DNA of 64,000 nucleotides, from the NCBI GenBank assembly GCA_902489795.1, contig CABUBU010000002.1, positions 16,185 to 80,184 on the forward strand. Direction: 5' to 3'. Positions 9,001-15,760 of the stretch are shown here, piece after piece (position 1 is the first letter of the stretch; each line of letters starts with the position of its first letter). Both the position numbers and the translations under genes were made by a program. Below the pieces are notes generated by a model that saw only the letters and a program-made list of their open reading frames with translations, made no database searches and had not been told where the DNA came from. This stretch comes from an uncultured Azospirillum sp. (GTDB lineage Bacteria; Pseudomonadota; Alphaproteobacteria; RF32; CAG-239).

Positions 9001-9825
9001 TTGCCGAAATCGCTTGAATCAATCCGGTTTCTGCGTTGTTCGGGCAACCCTGATCTGGAACCGATTAACCGTATGCCGAATTTGCAACGTCTCGACGTTT
9101 CCCAGATGATGGTCCCGGCCGACGCGCTCGACCGGGTTGACCCCGATCGTCTGGCAGCGCTTGAGGTGAGCGGCGACACCGGTTTGGTCATGCGGGCGGA
9201 GGAGATCGTTGCCATCCATCAATTGCCGCCGTCAAAGGAGAATGATCAGATCAGGAAAATGCATGAGTGGCTGACGACGGAAAACAAAGAAGTGCCCTAT
9301 TTTGTCCGGCAGGTTGTTTTTTACGGAACGGCCGGAGAGATATTGTCCGGCAAACATCCGCAGGCGGTTACGGCGGAGGAAATTGCCGCCAGGGTCAAAG
9401 GCGTGGAAAACTTCATGCTGGACAACTGTGCCAAAATCATCATGGCGGAAGAACGCGGCCATAAAACCGGCAGCGAAAAGGCCGGTCGCGCCGTTTTGGG
9501 GGAAAACAAAGGGAAAAAGCCCGGTTTCTACGGTCATGTCACCGGTTATTATACGCATAGTCCCGATATTTCCAAAGCCGGCAAAATCGTCAGGTCGGTT
9601 TTGACCCGCAGTATCCGCCATCATCCTGATTTTGCCAAAGCAGAAGAAATTGTTGCCGGCCGTCTGTCCGCGCATGCCCGAAATTTGCAGTTGAATTTCA
9701 ACCGGCAGCTGACGGATCGGGGACAAACGCTCAAAGCTTACGTCAATGCCGCACGGTACAACCAAGGCAATGCCGGTTTTAACGCTGCGGTTCGGAAAAT
9801 GCACGAGTACAAAAGATACGGCTGA
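6061..9825 (+). CDS. Giant PcfJ-like / leucine-rich-repeat protein, 1254 aa
   Basis: No signal peptide. Residues about 15-105 are a charged coiled coil (Ala/Glu/Lys/Arg). Around residues 240-350 is a PcfJ-like domain: MGHCVGRGGYNDR, then SLRGPNEDG, then HCTISIENGRLAQIKGNSN, matching the H-C-V-G, P..T.E and Q.xG.xN pattern of that family. PcfJ-like proteins are encoded on plasmids and conjugative elements; their activity is not established. Residues about 385-1040 are irregular leucine-rich repeats (for example LDLSDNRLDDV), suited to protein binding. The last 200 residues are helical and basic. It follows a perfect promoter and an AAT-rich leader. Three tandem copies related to its own 3' end follow immediately. 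The combination suggests a secreted effector or mobile-element protein; function unknown. Confidence 0.75.
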   Translation: MSNQVLLGQALRSIVLKGSKETEERYERELAAAEADRKKAEAEFRAAGAVRIKEIKQRIGELSAEIRQAAPQQKRTLGEEIKKLNAEIESLKTPPANRFAYLDSEIKAYAGSQLLFKPLLSPQTLAKYGVAFSFNEQGRLVLDADELRESPLGDKIRSGADYIFERTRDLGEKITRAADVNNIVLMDAKRLLSREPEEIDFELIEECHNAFNAEKAEREKKSKELARRREESRTGIRVIKEYPDGYSMVEMLPSPVYDENGKLLHHVSLKYESDEMGHCVGRGGYNDRIGTEGWHFYSLRGPNEDGVLVPHCTISIENGRLAQIKGNSNLAVKNRYVADVRDFVQSLDMPIPNSEKERIGYVKDVNRREVDLFDLQPGTELESLKLAAGDYKGIRLQNVARVGCLSFEGKVDLRDYREAAAIGRIDSLTLETAEDAALYDRVPLNVGKLLITGGILPRHLGRAETVVLGKDAKVDFSRDWENVRRLELNDETVLDARRLPVFAEGIKGGIWHHVENLTTFELLNKMLGSEWTAAHCRVENGKTIVDADLDLSGRGLVRLPPDMKNTVVLGTLDLSDNRLDDVSAPLAYPDCERMILRNGFGVYNPDRFEALPYLAEGIDCRPRDVYLENRNLAEVLDKFALIDRARIKNENGRFIIDGDLDLDSLNTFDGSGFPGRNIENIEVTGRFTALSEMTEYPSCRTLCLRALPQDVTVSDQTEKVVFLPSREHISRLKGKNLKRVVFNDCYLTCADLHKFDPGVSYEGTFYLKDEPEAEKPAMQDFSGLRFEGMLTISGTCNIEGISRLPHCKKVNFHGRVTEKELLMLHPETEELLCPDTFDLDMLPAGSRLKYISLNSNFYHRKKEEYTDFLRRASERGIVCGYGIEPDLSQDLSDCLMKKVELRWDEQHKDISTLPQAEELRIHSPAYGFDNRFLKDASSYLKVLDLSYMRDPVDFSALPRDVALQELSLGDSPVQSDILEQLPKSLESIRFLRCSGNPDLEPINRMPNLQRLDVSQMMVPADALDRVDPDRLAALEVSGDTGLVMRAEEIVAIHQLPPSKENDQIRKMHEWLTTENKEVPYFVRQVVFYGTAGEILSGKHPQAVTAEEIAARVKGVENFMLDNCAKIIMAEERGHKTGSEKAGRAVLGENKGKKPGFYGHVTGYYTHSPDISKAGKIVRSVLTRSIRHHPDFAKAEEIVAGRLSAHARNLQLNFNRQLTDRGQTLKAYVNAARYNQGNAGFNAAVRKMHEYKRYG

Positions 9826-10298
9826 CCTGCTGCATATGTCTGTAATTTGCCGTTGAGTTTCAACCGGCGGCAGGCACCGGGCAGAACTTGCCGCTCAAGT
9901 TTATGCCGCACGATACAGCCAAAACAATGGCGGTTTTAACACAGCGGTTCGGAAAATGCATGAGTATAAATAGATACGGCTGACCTGCTGCATATGTCTG
10001 TAATTTGCCGTTGAGTTTCAACCGGCGGCAGGCACCGGGCAGAACTTGCCGCTCAAGTTTATGCCGCACGATACAGCCAAAACAATGGCGGTTTTAACAC
10101 AGCGGTTCGGAAAATGCATGAGTATAAATAGATACGGCTGACCTGCTGCATATGTCTGTAATTTGCCGTTGAGTTTCAACCGGCGGCAGGCACCGGGCAG
10201 AACTTGCCGCTCAAGTTTATGCCGCACGATACAGCCAAAACAATGGCGGTTTTAACACAGCGGTTCGAAAAATGCATGAGTATAAAAGATACGGCTGA
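9826..10298 (+). repeat. Three 158-bp direct repeats derived from the 3' end of the preceding gene type
   Basis: Copies begin at 9826, 9984 and 10142. The first two look identical; the third lacks one base and has one substitution near its end. Each copy aligns with the last ~150 bp of the giant gene. One frame in each encodes AARYSQNNGG, then FNTAVRKMHEYK, closely matching the gene's own AARYNQGNAG and FNAAVRKMHEYK. Copies 1 and 2 stop after EYK (TAG) and copy 3 reads on to RYG. The repeats match each other better than they match the intact gene, so they were probably amplified from a paralogue's tail. Confidence 0.9.
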
Positions 10299-10336
10299 AT
10301 GCCGGCACATGGTTTTGGGATTTTTTTTCACACAAA

Positions 10337-10378
10337 AGGCGGAATTAAAATCCCGCCTGCATGACGTCAGTTTTTTTA
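10337..10378 (+). terminator. Possible terminator
   Basis: An AGGCGG/CCGCCT stem with a 10-nt loop is followed by a short hairpin and seven T. It would end transcription from the giant gene and its repeat tail. Confidence 0.4.
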
Positions 10379-10545
10379 TATTTCCTTTTTTCTTGTTTTT
10401 TCTTTCCCCTTGCTTCCTTCCTCTTTTTTCTTTCCGTTCCTCTATCTCTTTCCTCTTTTTTCTCTTCCCTTTGTTCTTGTTTTGCTCCTCTTTCCCTTGT
10501 TTTTACCTCTCTTTTTTTCTCTTCCTTTCTCTCTTTTTCCCCTGT
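10369..10545. repeat. Polypyrimidine tract (~175 bp)
   Basis: The plus strand is almost entirely T and C for about 175 bases (runs such as TTTTTTCTTTCCCC), with only scattered G and A. No coding sense on either strand: the frames on it are pure Phe/Ser/Leu/Cys or Lys/Glu/Arg. Such strand asymmetry favours triplex or single-stranded structures. Confidence 0.8.
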
Positions 10546-11128
10546 GAGATTCAAAACAAATCAAAAATAATCAATCCGTTGAGCCATTCCGCATATCGCA
10601 AAGCTCACGCTTATATACCGATAAGTTCTTCCCCATGGATAAAACTGTTATATCGAAACATTCTGACCACTATGCTGAATTTTCCCGGTTTTCGTGTCGA
10701 ATTTGTTCCGGCATCTTATATTCTGTTTTGAGTCTTTCGCATCTTTTATTTTTTTCTCTTTTCTTTCCCGCTGTTTGGGTGAGATCCATGAATTTGCTCA
10801 TTTTATTCGCTTGTAAAATGACAGAGCAGGGTGGTTTCTGCTTATAGGCGACGGCTTTTTCTGTCATGATTCCGACAGGCGAGGCCTTGACGAATTGAGA
10901 AATTCTTCCTTCTCCTTCTCCTTCTCCTTCTCCTTCTCCTTCTCCTTCTCCGGTTCCTCTTTGCCGAGTCAGTATTTAGCACCCGTCATGGATATCTCCC
11001 GGTAGATTGGTAGTTATGAAACAGCAAAGCTAACGGTTTGCCCATGATCAAAGACGTGTGGCGGTGTTGTCCCGATACCAAAGCATTCAATTCCCGGTAA
11101 ACAGGGGCTGTAAGAAATGTATAAAAAA
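10379..11128. other. Non-coding, low-complexity region
   Basis: Contains the polypyrimidine tract, unremarkable AT-rich DNA and the hexamer microsatellite. Short frames at 10635-10847 (+) and 10986-11174 (-) have no ribosome-binding site or recognisable motif. Confidence 0.5.
10908..10951. repeat. Hexanucleotide microsatellite (CCTTCT)x7
   Basis: Seven perfect CCTTCT units followed by CC. It lies outside any supported gene. Repeats of this kind change length by slippage. Confidence 0.95.
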
Positions 11129-11155
11129 ACAAAAGCGCCGAAAAAACGCTTTTGT
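11129..11155 (-). terminator. Intrinsic terminator
   Basis: Stem ACAAAAGCG/CGCTTTTGT with a 9-nt loop, T-rich on the minus strand. It lies about 45 bp downstream of the stop of the 11199-11528 gene. Confidence 0.75.
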
Positions 11156-11198
11156 CAGAACGGGTTAAATTCACTCCTTATTTTTCTTTTTACCGTTT

Positions 11199-11528
11199 TT
11201 AATACCAGTAAAATTTCAGGAAATTATGCGCGTAATACCAGCAGCCGCCGACCATGGCAAGGGAAACGGCAAGCAGTCCCGCGCGTTTGGCGAGAGTCGC
11301 TTGTTTGAAGAAAAAACTGCGGTAAAGAAAAGCGAACGCAATTCCGTACGCGATCACGATCGCAAAATAAATCTGTCGGTGTTTTAATATGTTGGCGGGA
11401 TTGGATATATAATAAGCCGGTCTGCCGAAAAAGGAATTGAAAATTTCAAAGGCAAAAACCGAGAAAAAGATCAGCCAGCAGAAGGCAAAAATAAAATTTA
11501 CACTGTTGGAAATGAATTTATTGTTCAT
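11199..11528 (-). CDS. Small integral membrane protein (array member), 109 aa
   Basis: About three hydrophobic helices: residues 11-32, 52-70 and 80-98. There is no signal peptide or known family. Its layout follows the other minus-strand membrane proteins of this island: first helix, a loop with a Tyr-rich segment (HRQIYFA), a second helix running into FLYR.F, a Lys/Arg turn (KQATLAKRAG), a final helix and a Trp-rich end (FYWY). It is the most diverged member and the last gene of the array. A GGAGC ribosome-binding site precedes the ATG. The family link is my reading by eye. An immunity-type role is speculative. Confidence 0.65.
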   Translation of the reverse strand: MNNKFISNSVNFIFAFCWLIFFSVFAFEIFNSFFGRPAYYISNPANILKHRQIYFAIVIAYGIAFAFLYRSFFFKQATLAKRAGLLAVSLAMVGGCWYYAHNFLKFYWY

Positions 11529-11567
11529 GATAAGCTCCGATATAAAAAGCGTCTTGTCAAAATCCTG

Positions 11568-12032
11568 TCAGCGGATGTGTTCAAGGTAATAATCAAACCA
11601 AAACGAAGAGGTTATTTCCCATTCCGGATACTGCTCAACGAAATAAACGTCAATATATGCCAGCATGAAAGCCGGGATGAAAAGAAAAACGGACGCGATC
11701 AGAATGAAAGTCTTATGCCACAGGTTGCGCGGGCAGAGGAAGTAATGCCGGTAAAAACGCCAGGCGATCCAAAGATATATAAACAGCAGTGCATAATGGA
11801 CGGCCATATAAATATAAATGTTTCGTCCGTATGAGGCCGCACTGCGGAACACGCCGATATAAGCCCCGTCGACTTGTTTGAACAGGTAGCCGAAAAAAAG
11901 CAGCCATATGATCAAAAACGCCGAATTGAGCAGCAAATTATAGACGTTAACCAGCCAGACCGGAAAATGAATATCATCGTCTTCGGTAAAAAATGCGGCA
12001 ATTTGTTCGTATTTTGTTTTTTTGTCAGTCAT
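11568..12032 (-). CDS. Small integral membrane protein (array member), 154 aa
   Basis: A 25-residue charged cytoplasmic-type N-terminus (MTDKKTKYEQIAAFFTEDDD) is followed by three or four hydrophobic helices. The central loop has RNIYIYMAVHYALLFIYLWI, like the NIY-containing loop of its neighbours, then a basic YRHYFLCPRNLWHK turn. The end, SSFWFDYYLEHIR, recalls the AFWA tail of the other members. A TTGACA/TATACA promoter with a 17-bp spacer lies at 12067-12095, so it has its own transcript. No known domain. It probably belongs to the same expanded family as 12301-15590. Confidence 0.65.
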   Translation of the reverse strand: MTDKKTKYEQIAAFFTEDDDIHFPVWLVNVYNLLLNSAFLIIWLLFFGYLFKQVDGAYIGVFRSAASYGRNIYIYMAVHYALLFIYLWIAWRFYRHYFLCPRNLWHKTFILIASVFLFIPAFMLAYIDVYFVEQYPEWEITSSFWFDYYLEHIR

Positions 12033-12066
12033 AACAACCCCACAGTTTGCAACGGTTTATGCAAAC

Positions 12067-12095
12067 TGTATAATACAAACGATTTTGTTTGTCAA
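12067..12095 (-). promoter_or_regulatory. Sigma70 promoter
   Basis: TTGACA (12095-12090), a 17-bp spacer and TATACA (12072-12067) on the minus strand, about 35 bp ahead of the 12032 start codon. Confidence 0.65.
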
Positions 12096-12300
12096 TTAAA
12101 AGTTGCTGAATTTGTCAATTTTGCAACCATAGGTTGTAATTCGTCTTAATGCCTTAAAAAAACACAAATTATTATAGACGAATTTTTATAAAAATAAACA
12201 TTTTTTTATTCTGGTTCGGATAAAATTTTTCATTTTCCGACATGTTATGAAAAAAGGAAGCGTTTTTGTTTCCTTTTGGCTGCCGATTCGTTCGCAGAAG

Positions 12301-13242
12301 TCATTCTGATGCCCAAAAGGCATTGTAACTGCTGTCATTTAAAATCGGCAATTCGTAAATTGCCGCAAACAGCAGGAAGGCGATGACCGCGCACAAAGCC
12401 GAGCCGGCAAGAGCAATAATCCGGGTTTTAATCCGGCTTTCGGCGGCAAACATCATTTGTCCGAATTTATAGAAAAAATAGCTGTAGACCACGGTTAATG
12501 CTGCGGCGAATATCGTATAGGCGTAAATGTTGCCTTGATACGTCTGTCCGAGAATAATTATTACCGTGTACATGCGGTAAAGAAAATAATAGAAAAAGCC
12601 CCAGCCACAGACAAAAAGCAGCTGCGCGATTACGGCGGCCAGTATAATCATCGGCTTTTCGCGGGTGAATTCTTTTGTCGGCAGTCCGTCGCCGTCATCG
12701 TTTATTAAACCGGTTTTCCTTTTTGGGGTATCATCCTGATCTTGGTTTCTGAAAACTACGGTTTGTTTTATGTCCGCGTCTGTTAAATTGTCTGTATAAG
12801 CGGCGGGTGGGGAAGAGACGGAACGATTTGCCCGACTGTTTAACACGGCGAGCCGCTTCGGCGTTTGCAAAGCTTTGTCCGCCGCTTTCTGGCGGCCGGT
12901 CAGACTGGAGCGTCTGCCGTTCTCTTCGGGCGTATTTTCGCAAACGACGGTTTTGTTTTTTTCCGGAGAGAAGAAGAAAATTTTTTCTTTTCGTTTTGGC
13001 TTGCGGGAATGAGGGAAAAACGTCTGGTGCCGAACGTTTCCTGTCGGACGGTCGCTTTGCCGATTTTCTTTGTCTTGGTTGTTTTTGGCGGAATCATAAT
13101 CCGCTTTGCCGGCCGGCGGCATTTCATCTGAAGACGGGATGATAGTCGTTTTTTCATCTTTGATTGAGAAAGAGCGGGCTTCTTTTTTGGGGGTGCTGGG
13201 GTTCGTCGGAAATGTTTTTCCGACGGGCATTGGATGTTCCAT
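12301..13242 (-). CDS. Membrane protein with a long disordered N-terminal extension (array member), 313 aa
   Basis: Residues 1-190 are hydrophilic, low-complexity and basic, rich in Lys, Arg, Ser, Pro and Asn, and look disordered. Residues about 195-313 are the same membrane module as the neighbours: QLLFVCGWGFFYYFLYRMY, then GNIYAYTIFAAALTVVY, a KTRIIALAGSALCAVIAF helix and the tail YNAFWASE. The GWG.F and AFWA signatures link it to the genes at 14179 and 15144 and to the pseudogene at 13588. It starts after AAGGAAA. The long cytoplasmic tail is unique in the array and could be a regulatory or toxin-contacting arm. Function unknown. Confidence 0.7.
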   Translation of the reverse strand: MEHPMPVGKTFPTNPSTPKKEARSFSIKDEKTTIIPSSDEMPPAGKADYDSAKNNQDKENRQSDRPTGNVRHQTFFPHSRKPKRKEKIFFFSPEKNKTVVCENTPEENGRRSSLTGRQKAADKALQTPKRLAVLNSRANRSVSSPPAAYTDNLTDADIKQTVVFRNQDQDDTPKRKTGLINDDGDGLPTKEFTREKPMIILAAVIAQLLFVCGWGFFYYFLYRMYTVIIILGQTYQGNIYAYTIFAAALTVVYSYFFYKFGQMMFAAESRIKTRIIALAGSALCAVIAFLLFAAIYELPILNDSSYNAFWASE

Positions 13243-13293
13243 GTTTTTATTTTCCTTGTTGCAACCTTTTAATTAAGCTCCGGAAGATAAAAA

Positions 13294-13482
13294 TCAATGC
13301 CTGATTGTTAAATATTTCGCCTTGCCGCCTTCTGTTTTGAAAAGGGGATACAACTTGCCCGAAGCTGAACCGGACTGTACAAAAAAATCGTTGCCTTCCG
13401 CATAGAACGGAAGATTGATTTGTCCCGACGGAAAAATTGTTCGGCCGCCGGTGCGAAAGCTTTTCCGTCCGTCAAAAGTTAA
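13294..13482 (-). pseudogene. C-terminal gene remnant (about 62 codons, no start)
   Basis: An open frame with balanced, protein-like composition (INLPFYAEGNDFFVQSG, then SASGKLYPLFKTEGGKAKYL) ends in TGA at 13296-13294. Upstream it runs into a TAA stop with no start codon or ribosome-binding site. It lies between two members of the membrane array and is not itself hydrophobic, so it is the tail of a different, now deleted gene. It may be a lost partner such as a toxin, but no family is recognised. Confidence 0.5.
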
Positions 13483-13587
13483 TTATCTTTTGGGTGCGAT
13501 ATGAAAAAATTAATTAATTATCACGGAAAAAAACAAAGTTTTTCTGCAACTCCATATTATGTTTAGATAGGAAATCAAACGATTCTG

Positions 13588-13998
13588 TTATTGTGCCCAA
13601 AAGGCCGTATACGTTCCTGAACGGAAAAAAGGCAAAAGCTGAACGCCGCTATATGCCGGAAACAGCAGAAAAGCGCAAATAAGCGAGCAGAATATTGCCC
13701 ATACTTTTAATTTTAGGGAAGTGTGAGAACTAAACAGCATTTTGCCGAATTTATAACAACAATAAGGGTAAACCGCGGTAAGCAGTATGGCGTATAAAGT
13801 ATCCGCATAAATGTTGCCCTTGGGGTCGGTTATTCCCGGAATAACAAATGAAAGATATAACCGTAAAAGATACAGAAAGAAAACTCCTCACCCGAGGACA
13901 AAGATAATCTGCATTATCAATACGGCGGTTGCGGAAAGAGGGTTTTGTTTAAAGTTGCTGATGTATTCTTTGCCATAGGCAGCGATTTTGTTTTTCAT
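13588..13998 (-). pseudogene. Array membrane protein inactivated by an in-frame TGA
   Basis: From the ATG at 13998 the frame reads MKNKIAAYGKEYISNFKQNP, nearly identical to the two intact paralogues, then LIMQIIFVLG and a TGA (13890-13888) at codon 37. Both paralogues have Trp (GWG) there. After the stop the frame stays open for 99 codons and ends in the family tail YTAFWAQ. The upstream MSLKVNK start of the paralogues is also lost (ATG to ACG). A single TGG to TGA change therefore separates this from a full protein of about 136 residues. TGA is a normal stop elsewhere in the window. Confidence 0.85.
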
Positions 13999-14178
13999 TT
14001 TGTTTATTCTCAATAACGTTTGGCAAGCGGTGTTCTGGTTTTGTTCTCTTTCGGGGTAAAAAAAACAATTCCTTAAATCTGTTCAAGAGATATAACGAAA
14101 CTTTACTCCCGTCAATCAAAAGTTGAAGCTTCTGTTTCGTTGTAACATATTTACTAGATTGAAAGCATTATAAATTTG

Positions 14179-14610
14179 TCAATCGGCCCAGAAAGCAACG
14201 CTGGTTTGCGGTAAAAAGAAAACGGCTTCATTCAGCAGCAGCTGCAAAGGATATGCCAATATGGCACATAAAAGCGAAAGGGCTAAAATTATTACCTTTG
14301 GTTTAAGAGTATTGTTATTAAGAAAAAGAGTCCTAAAAGATTTGTAGATAAAAAACGAAAAGATAAAAGCGATGACTGTCAGCGAAAACGTTTCCGGATA
14401 TATAGCGGTTTTGGTATATGTTCTGCCGGGAATGATATATCTTATGTATCTTTCACACAAGAAAGTATAAAAAGTTCCCCATCCGAGGATAAAGATAATC
14501 TGTATTATCAGTACGGCGGTTGCGGAAAGAGGGTTTTGTTTAAAGTTGTTAATATATTCTTTGCCGTAGGCGGCGATTTTGTTTTTCATTTTATTTACTT
14601 TCAATGACAT
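14179..14610 (-). CDS. Small integral membrane protein (array member), 143 aa
   Basis: Begins MSLKVNKMKNKIAAYGKEYI, identical to the start of the 15144-15590 gene. The first ~50 residues match that paralogue almost exactly (NPLSATAVLI, then the QIIF.LGWG segment), but the remaining ~95 have diverged strongly while keeping the layout: a loop with an IPG motif, a helix into FFIYKSFRTLF, a LKPKVIILALSLLCAILAY helix and the tail SVAFWAD. About four membrane helices; no signal peptide. Its promoter lies in the duplicated leader at 14678-14706. Conserved head with variable tail fits paralogues selected for diversity. Function unknown. Confidence 0.75.
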   Translation of the reverse strand: MSLKVNKMKNKIAAYGKEYINNFKQNPLSATAVLIIQIIFILGWGTFYTFLCERYIRYIIPGRTYTKTAIYPETFSLTVIAFIFSFFIYKSFRTLFLNNNTLKPKVIILALSLLCAILAYPLQLLLNEAVFFLPQTSVAFWAD

Positions 14611-14715
14611 TTTGTGAAGTATGTTCCTATTTTGTTCTGTTTTGAGGCAAAAAAAACAATTTCTTAAACCTGTTCAAAAGATATAGTACAATTTTATTTC
14701 TGTCAATCAAAGGTT
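14484..14715. repeat. Duplicated 5' coding/promoter block, copy B
   Basis: About 230 bp nearly identical to 15464-15695 (offset exactly 980). It covers the promoter, the leader and the first ~40 codons of the membrane gene. Only a handful of single-base differences are visible. Confidence 0.9.
14678..14706 (-). promoter_or_regulatory. Promoter within the duplicated block (copy B)
   Basis: On the minus strand TTGACA (14706-14701), a 17-bp spacer and TATCTT (14683-14678). The same arrangement recurs 980 bp away. Confidence 0.55.
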
Positions 14716-14763
14716 GATTGCTTGTATTGCTTCGGTGTTTAAGGTTCAGAAGATAATGTTTGT

Positions 14764-15147
14764 TCAGACGAACAAGATCCCTAATGCCGAATAAAGTAAT
14801 TCTGACAAAAAAGACCAAAAAACAAGGCAGCAAAGCGAGTTTATTAACGCGGCCGTTTTTTCGGTAAAGGAACTGTTATTGCCAAACATAACTTTTGCCA
14901 TTTTATAAGCAACATAAGTGTAGATTATAAAGATACCGCTTTCAGCAATAACCTTAATGTAAAAGTTTGTTTTGTCGGGAAAGTCTCCAAAGATATAATC
15001 GCTGAATTCTTTATAAAGAGTATAATAATATACTCCCCATTCCGATAGGAAAAGAAAATAAAACATAAGGATAGCCAACAATCTGCCTGGGTGTTTACGG
15101 AAATTTGAAAAAGGCGTTTTTGTTGCAGGTAAAGTCTTTTGTGTCAT
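14764..15147 (-). CDS. Small integral membrane protein (array member), 127 aa
   Basis: Its ATG overlaps the stop of the upstream 15144-15590 gene in an ATGA junction, so the two are translationally coupled. It has a basic N-terminus (FSNFRKHPGR) and then four hydrophobic helices. FLSEWGVYYYTLYKEF parallels the GWG.F helix of its relatives, followed by a TNFY loop, FIIYTYVAYKMAKVMF and a final LINSLCCLVFWSFLSELLY helix. It ends at ILFV and lacks the AFWA tail of the others. No known family. Pairing with its upstream paralogue suggests the two products work together, for example as a heteromer. Confidence 0.75.
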   Translation of the reverse strand: MTQKTLPATKTPFSNFRKHPGRLLAILMFYFLFLSEWGVYYYTLYKEFSDYIFGDFPDKTNFYIKVIAESGIFIIYTYVAYKMAKVMFGNNSSFTEKTAALINSLCCLVFWSFLSELLYSALGILFV

Positions 15148-15590
15148 TTGTTCTCTCCGTCTTGTACAGCCCAGAAAGCGGTAGGTACGTTATCGCTGAA
15201 GCGGGGTATAAAACGCGCAATGCTGAACTCTCCCGAAATCAAAGCAAAAACGGCAGAAATGAGAACAGCATAAATTTTTAGACGGAAACCTTTGTTGATG
15301 GCAAACATATTCGGGAACAATCGGCAAAATATATAAGTATATACAAGAGTTTGAATTATAATGTCCGCGCATTCGACATAAATATTGCTTTTAGGTCCCG
15401 ATTGCCCGGGAATAACAATTGTAATAATGTTGCCCAAAATATAGTAAAAATATACTCCCCATCCGAGGACAAAGATAATCTGCATTATCAGTACGGCGGT
15501 TGCGGAAAGAGGGTTTTGTTTAAAGTTGTTAATATATTCTTTGCCGTAGGCGGCGATTTTGTTTTTCATTTTATTTACTTTCAATGACAT
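15144..15590 (-). CDS. Small integral membrane protein (array member), 148 aa
   Basis: First membrane gene downstream of the DUF2778 protein gene and in the same orientation, but with its own promoter at 15658-15686. The head (MSLKVNKMKNKIAAYGKEYI) is shared with the 14179 gene; the tail is divergent and ends TAFWAVQDGENK. Predicted helices lie near residues 27-50, 68-90 and 101-122, with the LGWGVYFYYIL and IPGQSG signatures of the family. It is translationally coupled to the 14764 gene. Position next to a putative cell-wall toxin makes an immunity role conceivable; that is inference. Confidence 0.75.
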   Translation of the reverse strand: MSLKVNKMKNKIAAYGKEYINNFKQNPLSATAVLIMQIIFVLGWGVYFYYILGNIITIVIPGQSGPKSNIYVECADIIIQTLVYTYIFCRLFPNMFAINKGFRLKIYAVLISAVFALISGEFSIARFIPRFSDNVPTAFWAVQDGENK

Positions 15591-15695
15591 TTTGTGAAGT
15601 ATGTTCCTATTTTGTTCTGTTTTGAGGCAAAAAAAACAATTTCTTAAACCTGTTCAAAAGATATAGTGCAATTTTATTTCTGTCAATCAAAAGTT
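15464..15695. repeat. Duplicated 5' coding/promoter block, copy A
   Basis: Near-identical partner of 14484-14715, covering promoter, leader and start of the 15144-15590 gene. A third, more diverged relative spans about 13865-14130 at the pseudogene. Confidence 0.9.
15658..15686 (-). promoter_or_regulatory. Promoter within the duplicated block (copy A)
   Basis: TTGACA (15686-15681), a 17-bp spacer and TATCTT (15663-15658) on the minus strand. Confidence 0.55.
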
Positions 15696-15760
15696 GAAGA
15701 AAAAATGTTTTAGATAAAAATTTAATTGAAAAAATAATATGTACAATAATTGGTCGGCAT

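Noticed and set aside
9826..10298. CRISPR array
   Set aside because: The repeats are 158 bp, contiguous without spacers, and derive from a coding 3' end. No cas genes are nearby.
10204..10731. 175-codon plus-strand frame through the polypyrimidine tract
   Set aside because: It is a by-product of T/C-rich DNA (runs of Phe, Ser, Leu) with no ribosome-binding site.
13888..13890. TGA read as tryptophan (genetic code 4)
   Set aside because: Many intact genes in the window end in TGA, for example at 3424, 9825 and 53575, and would run into the intergenic DNA if TGA were Trp. A nonsense mutation is simpler.
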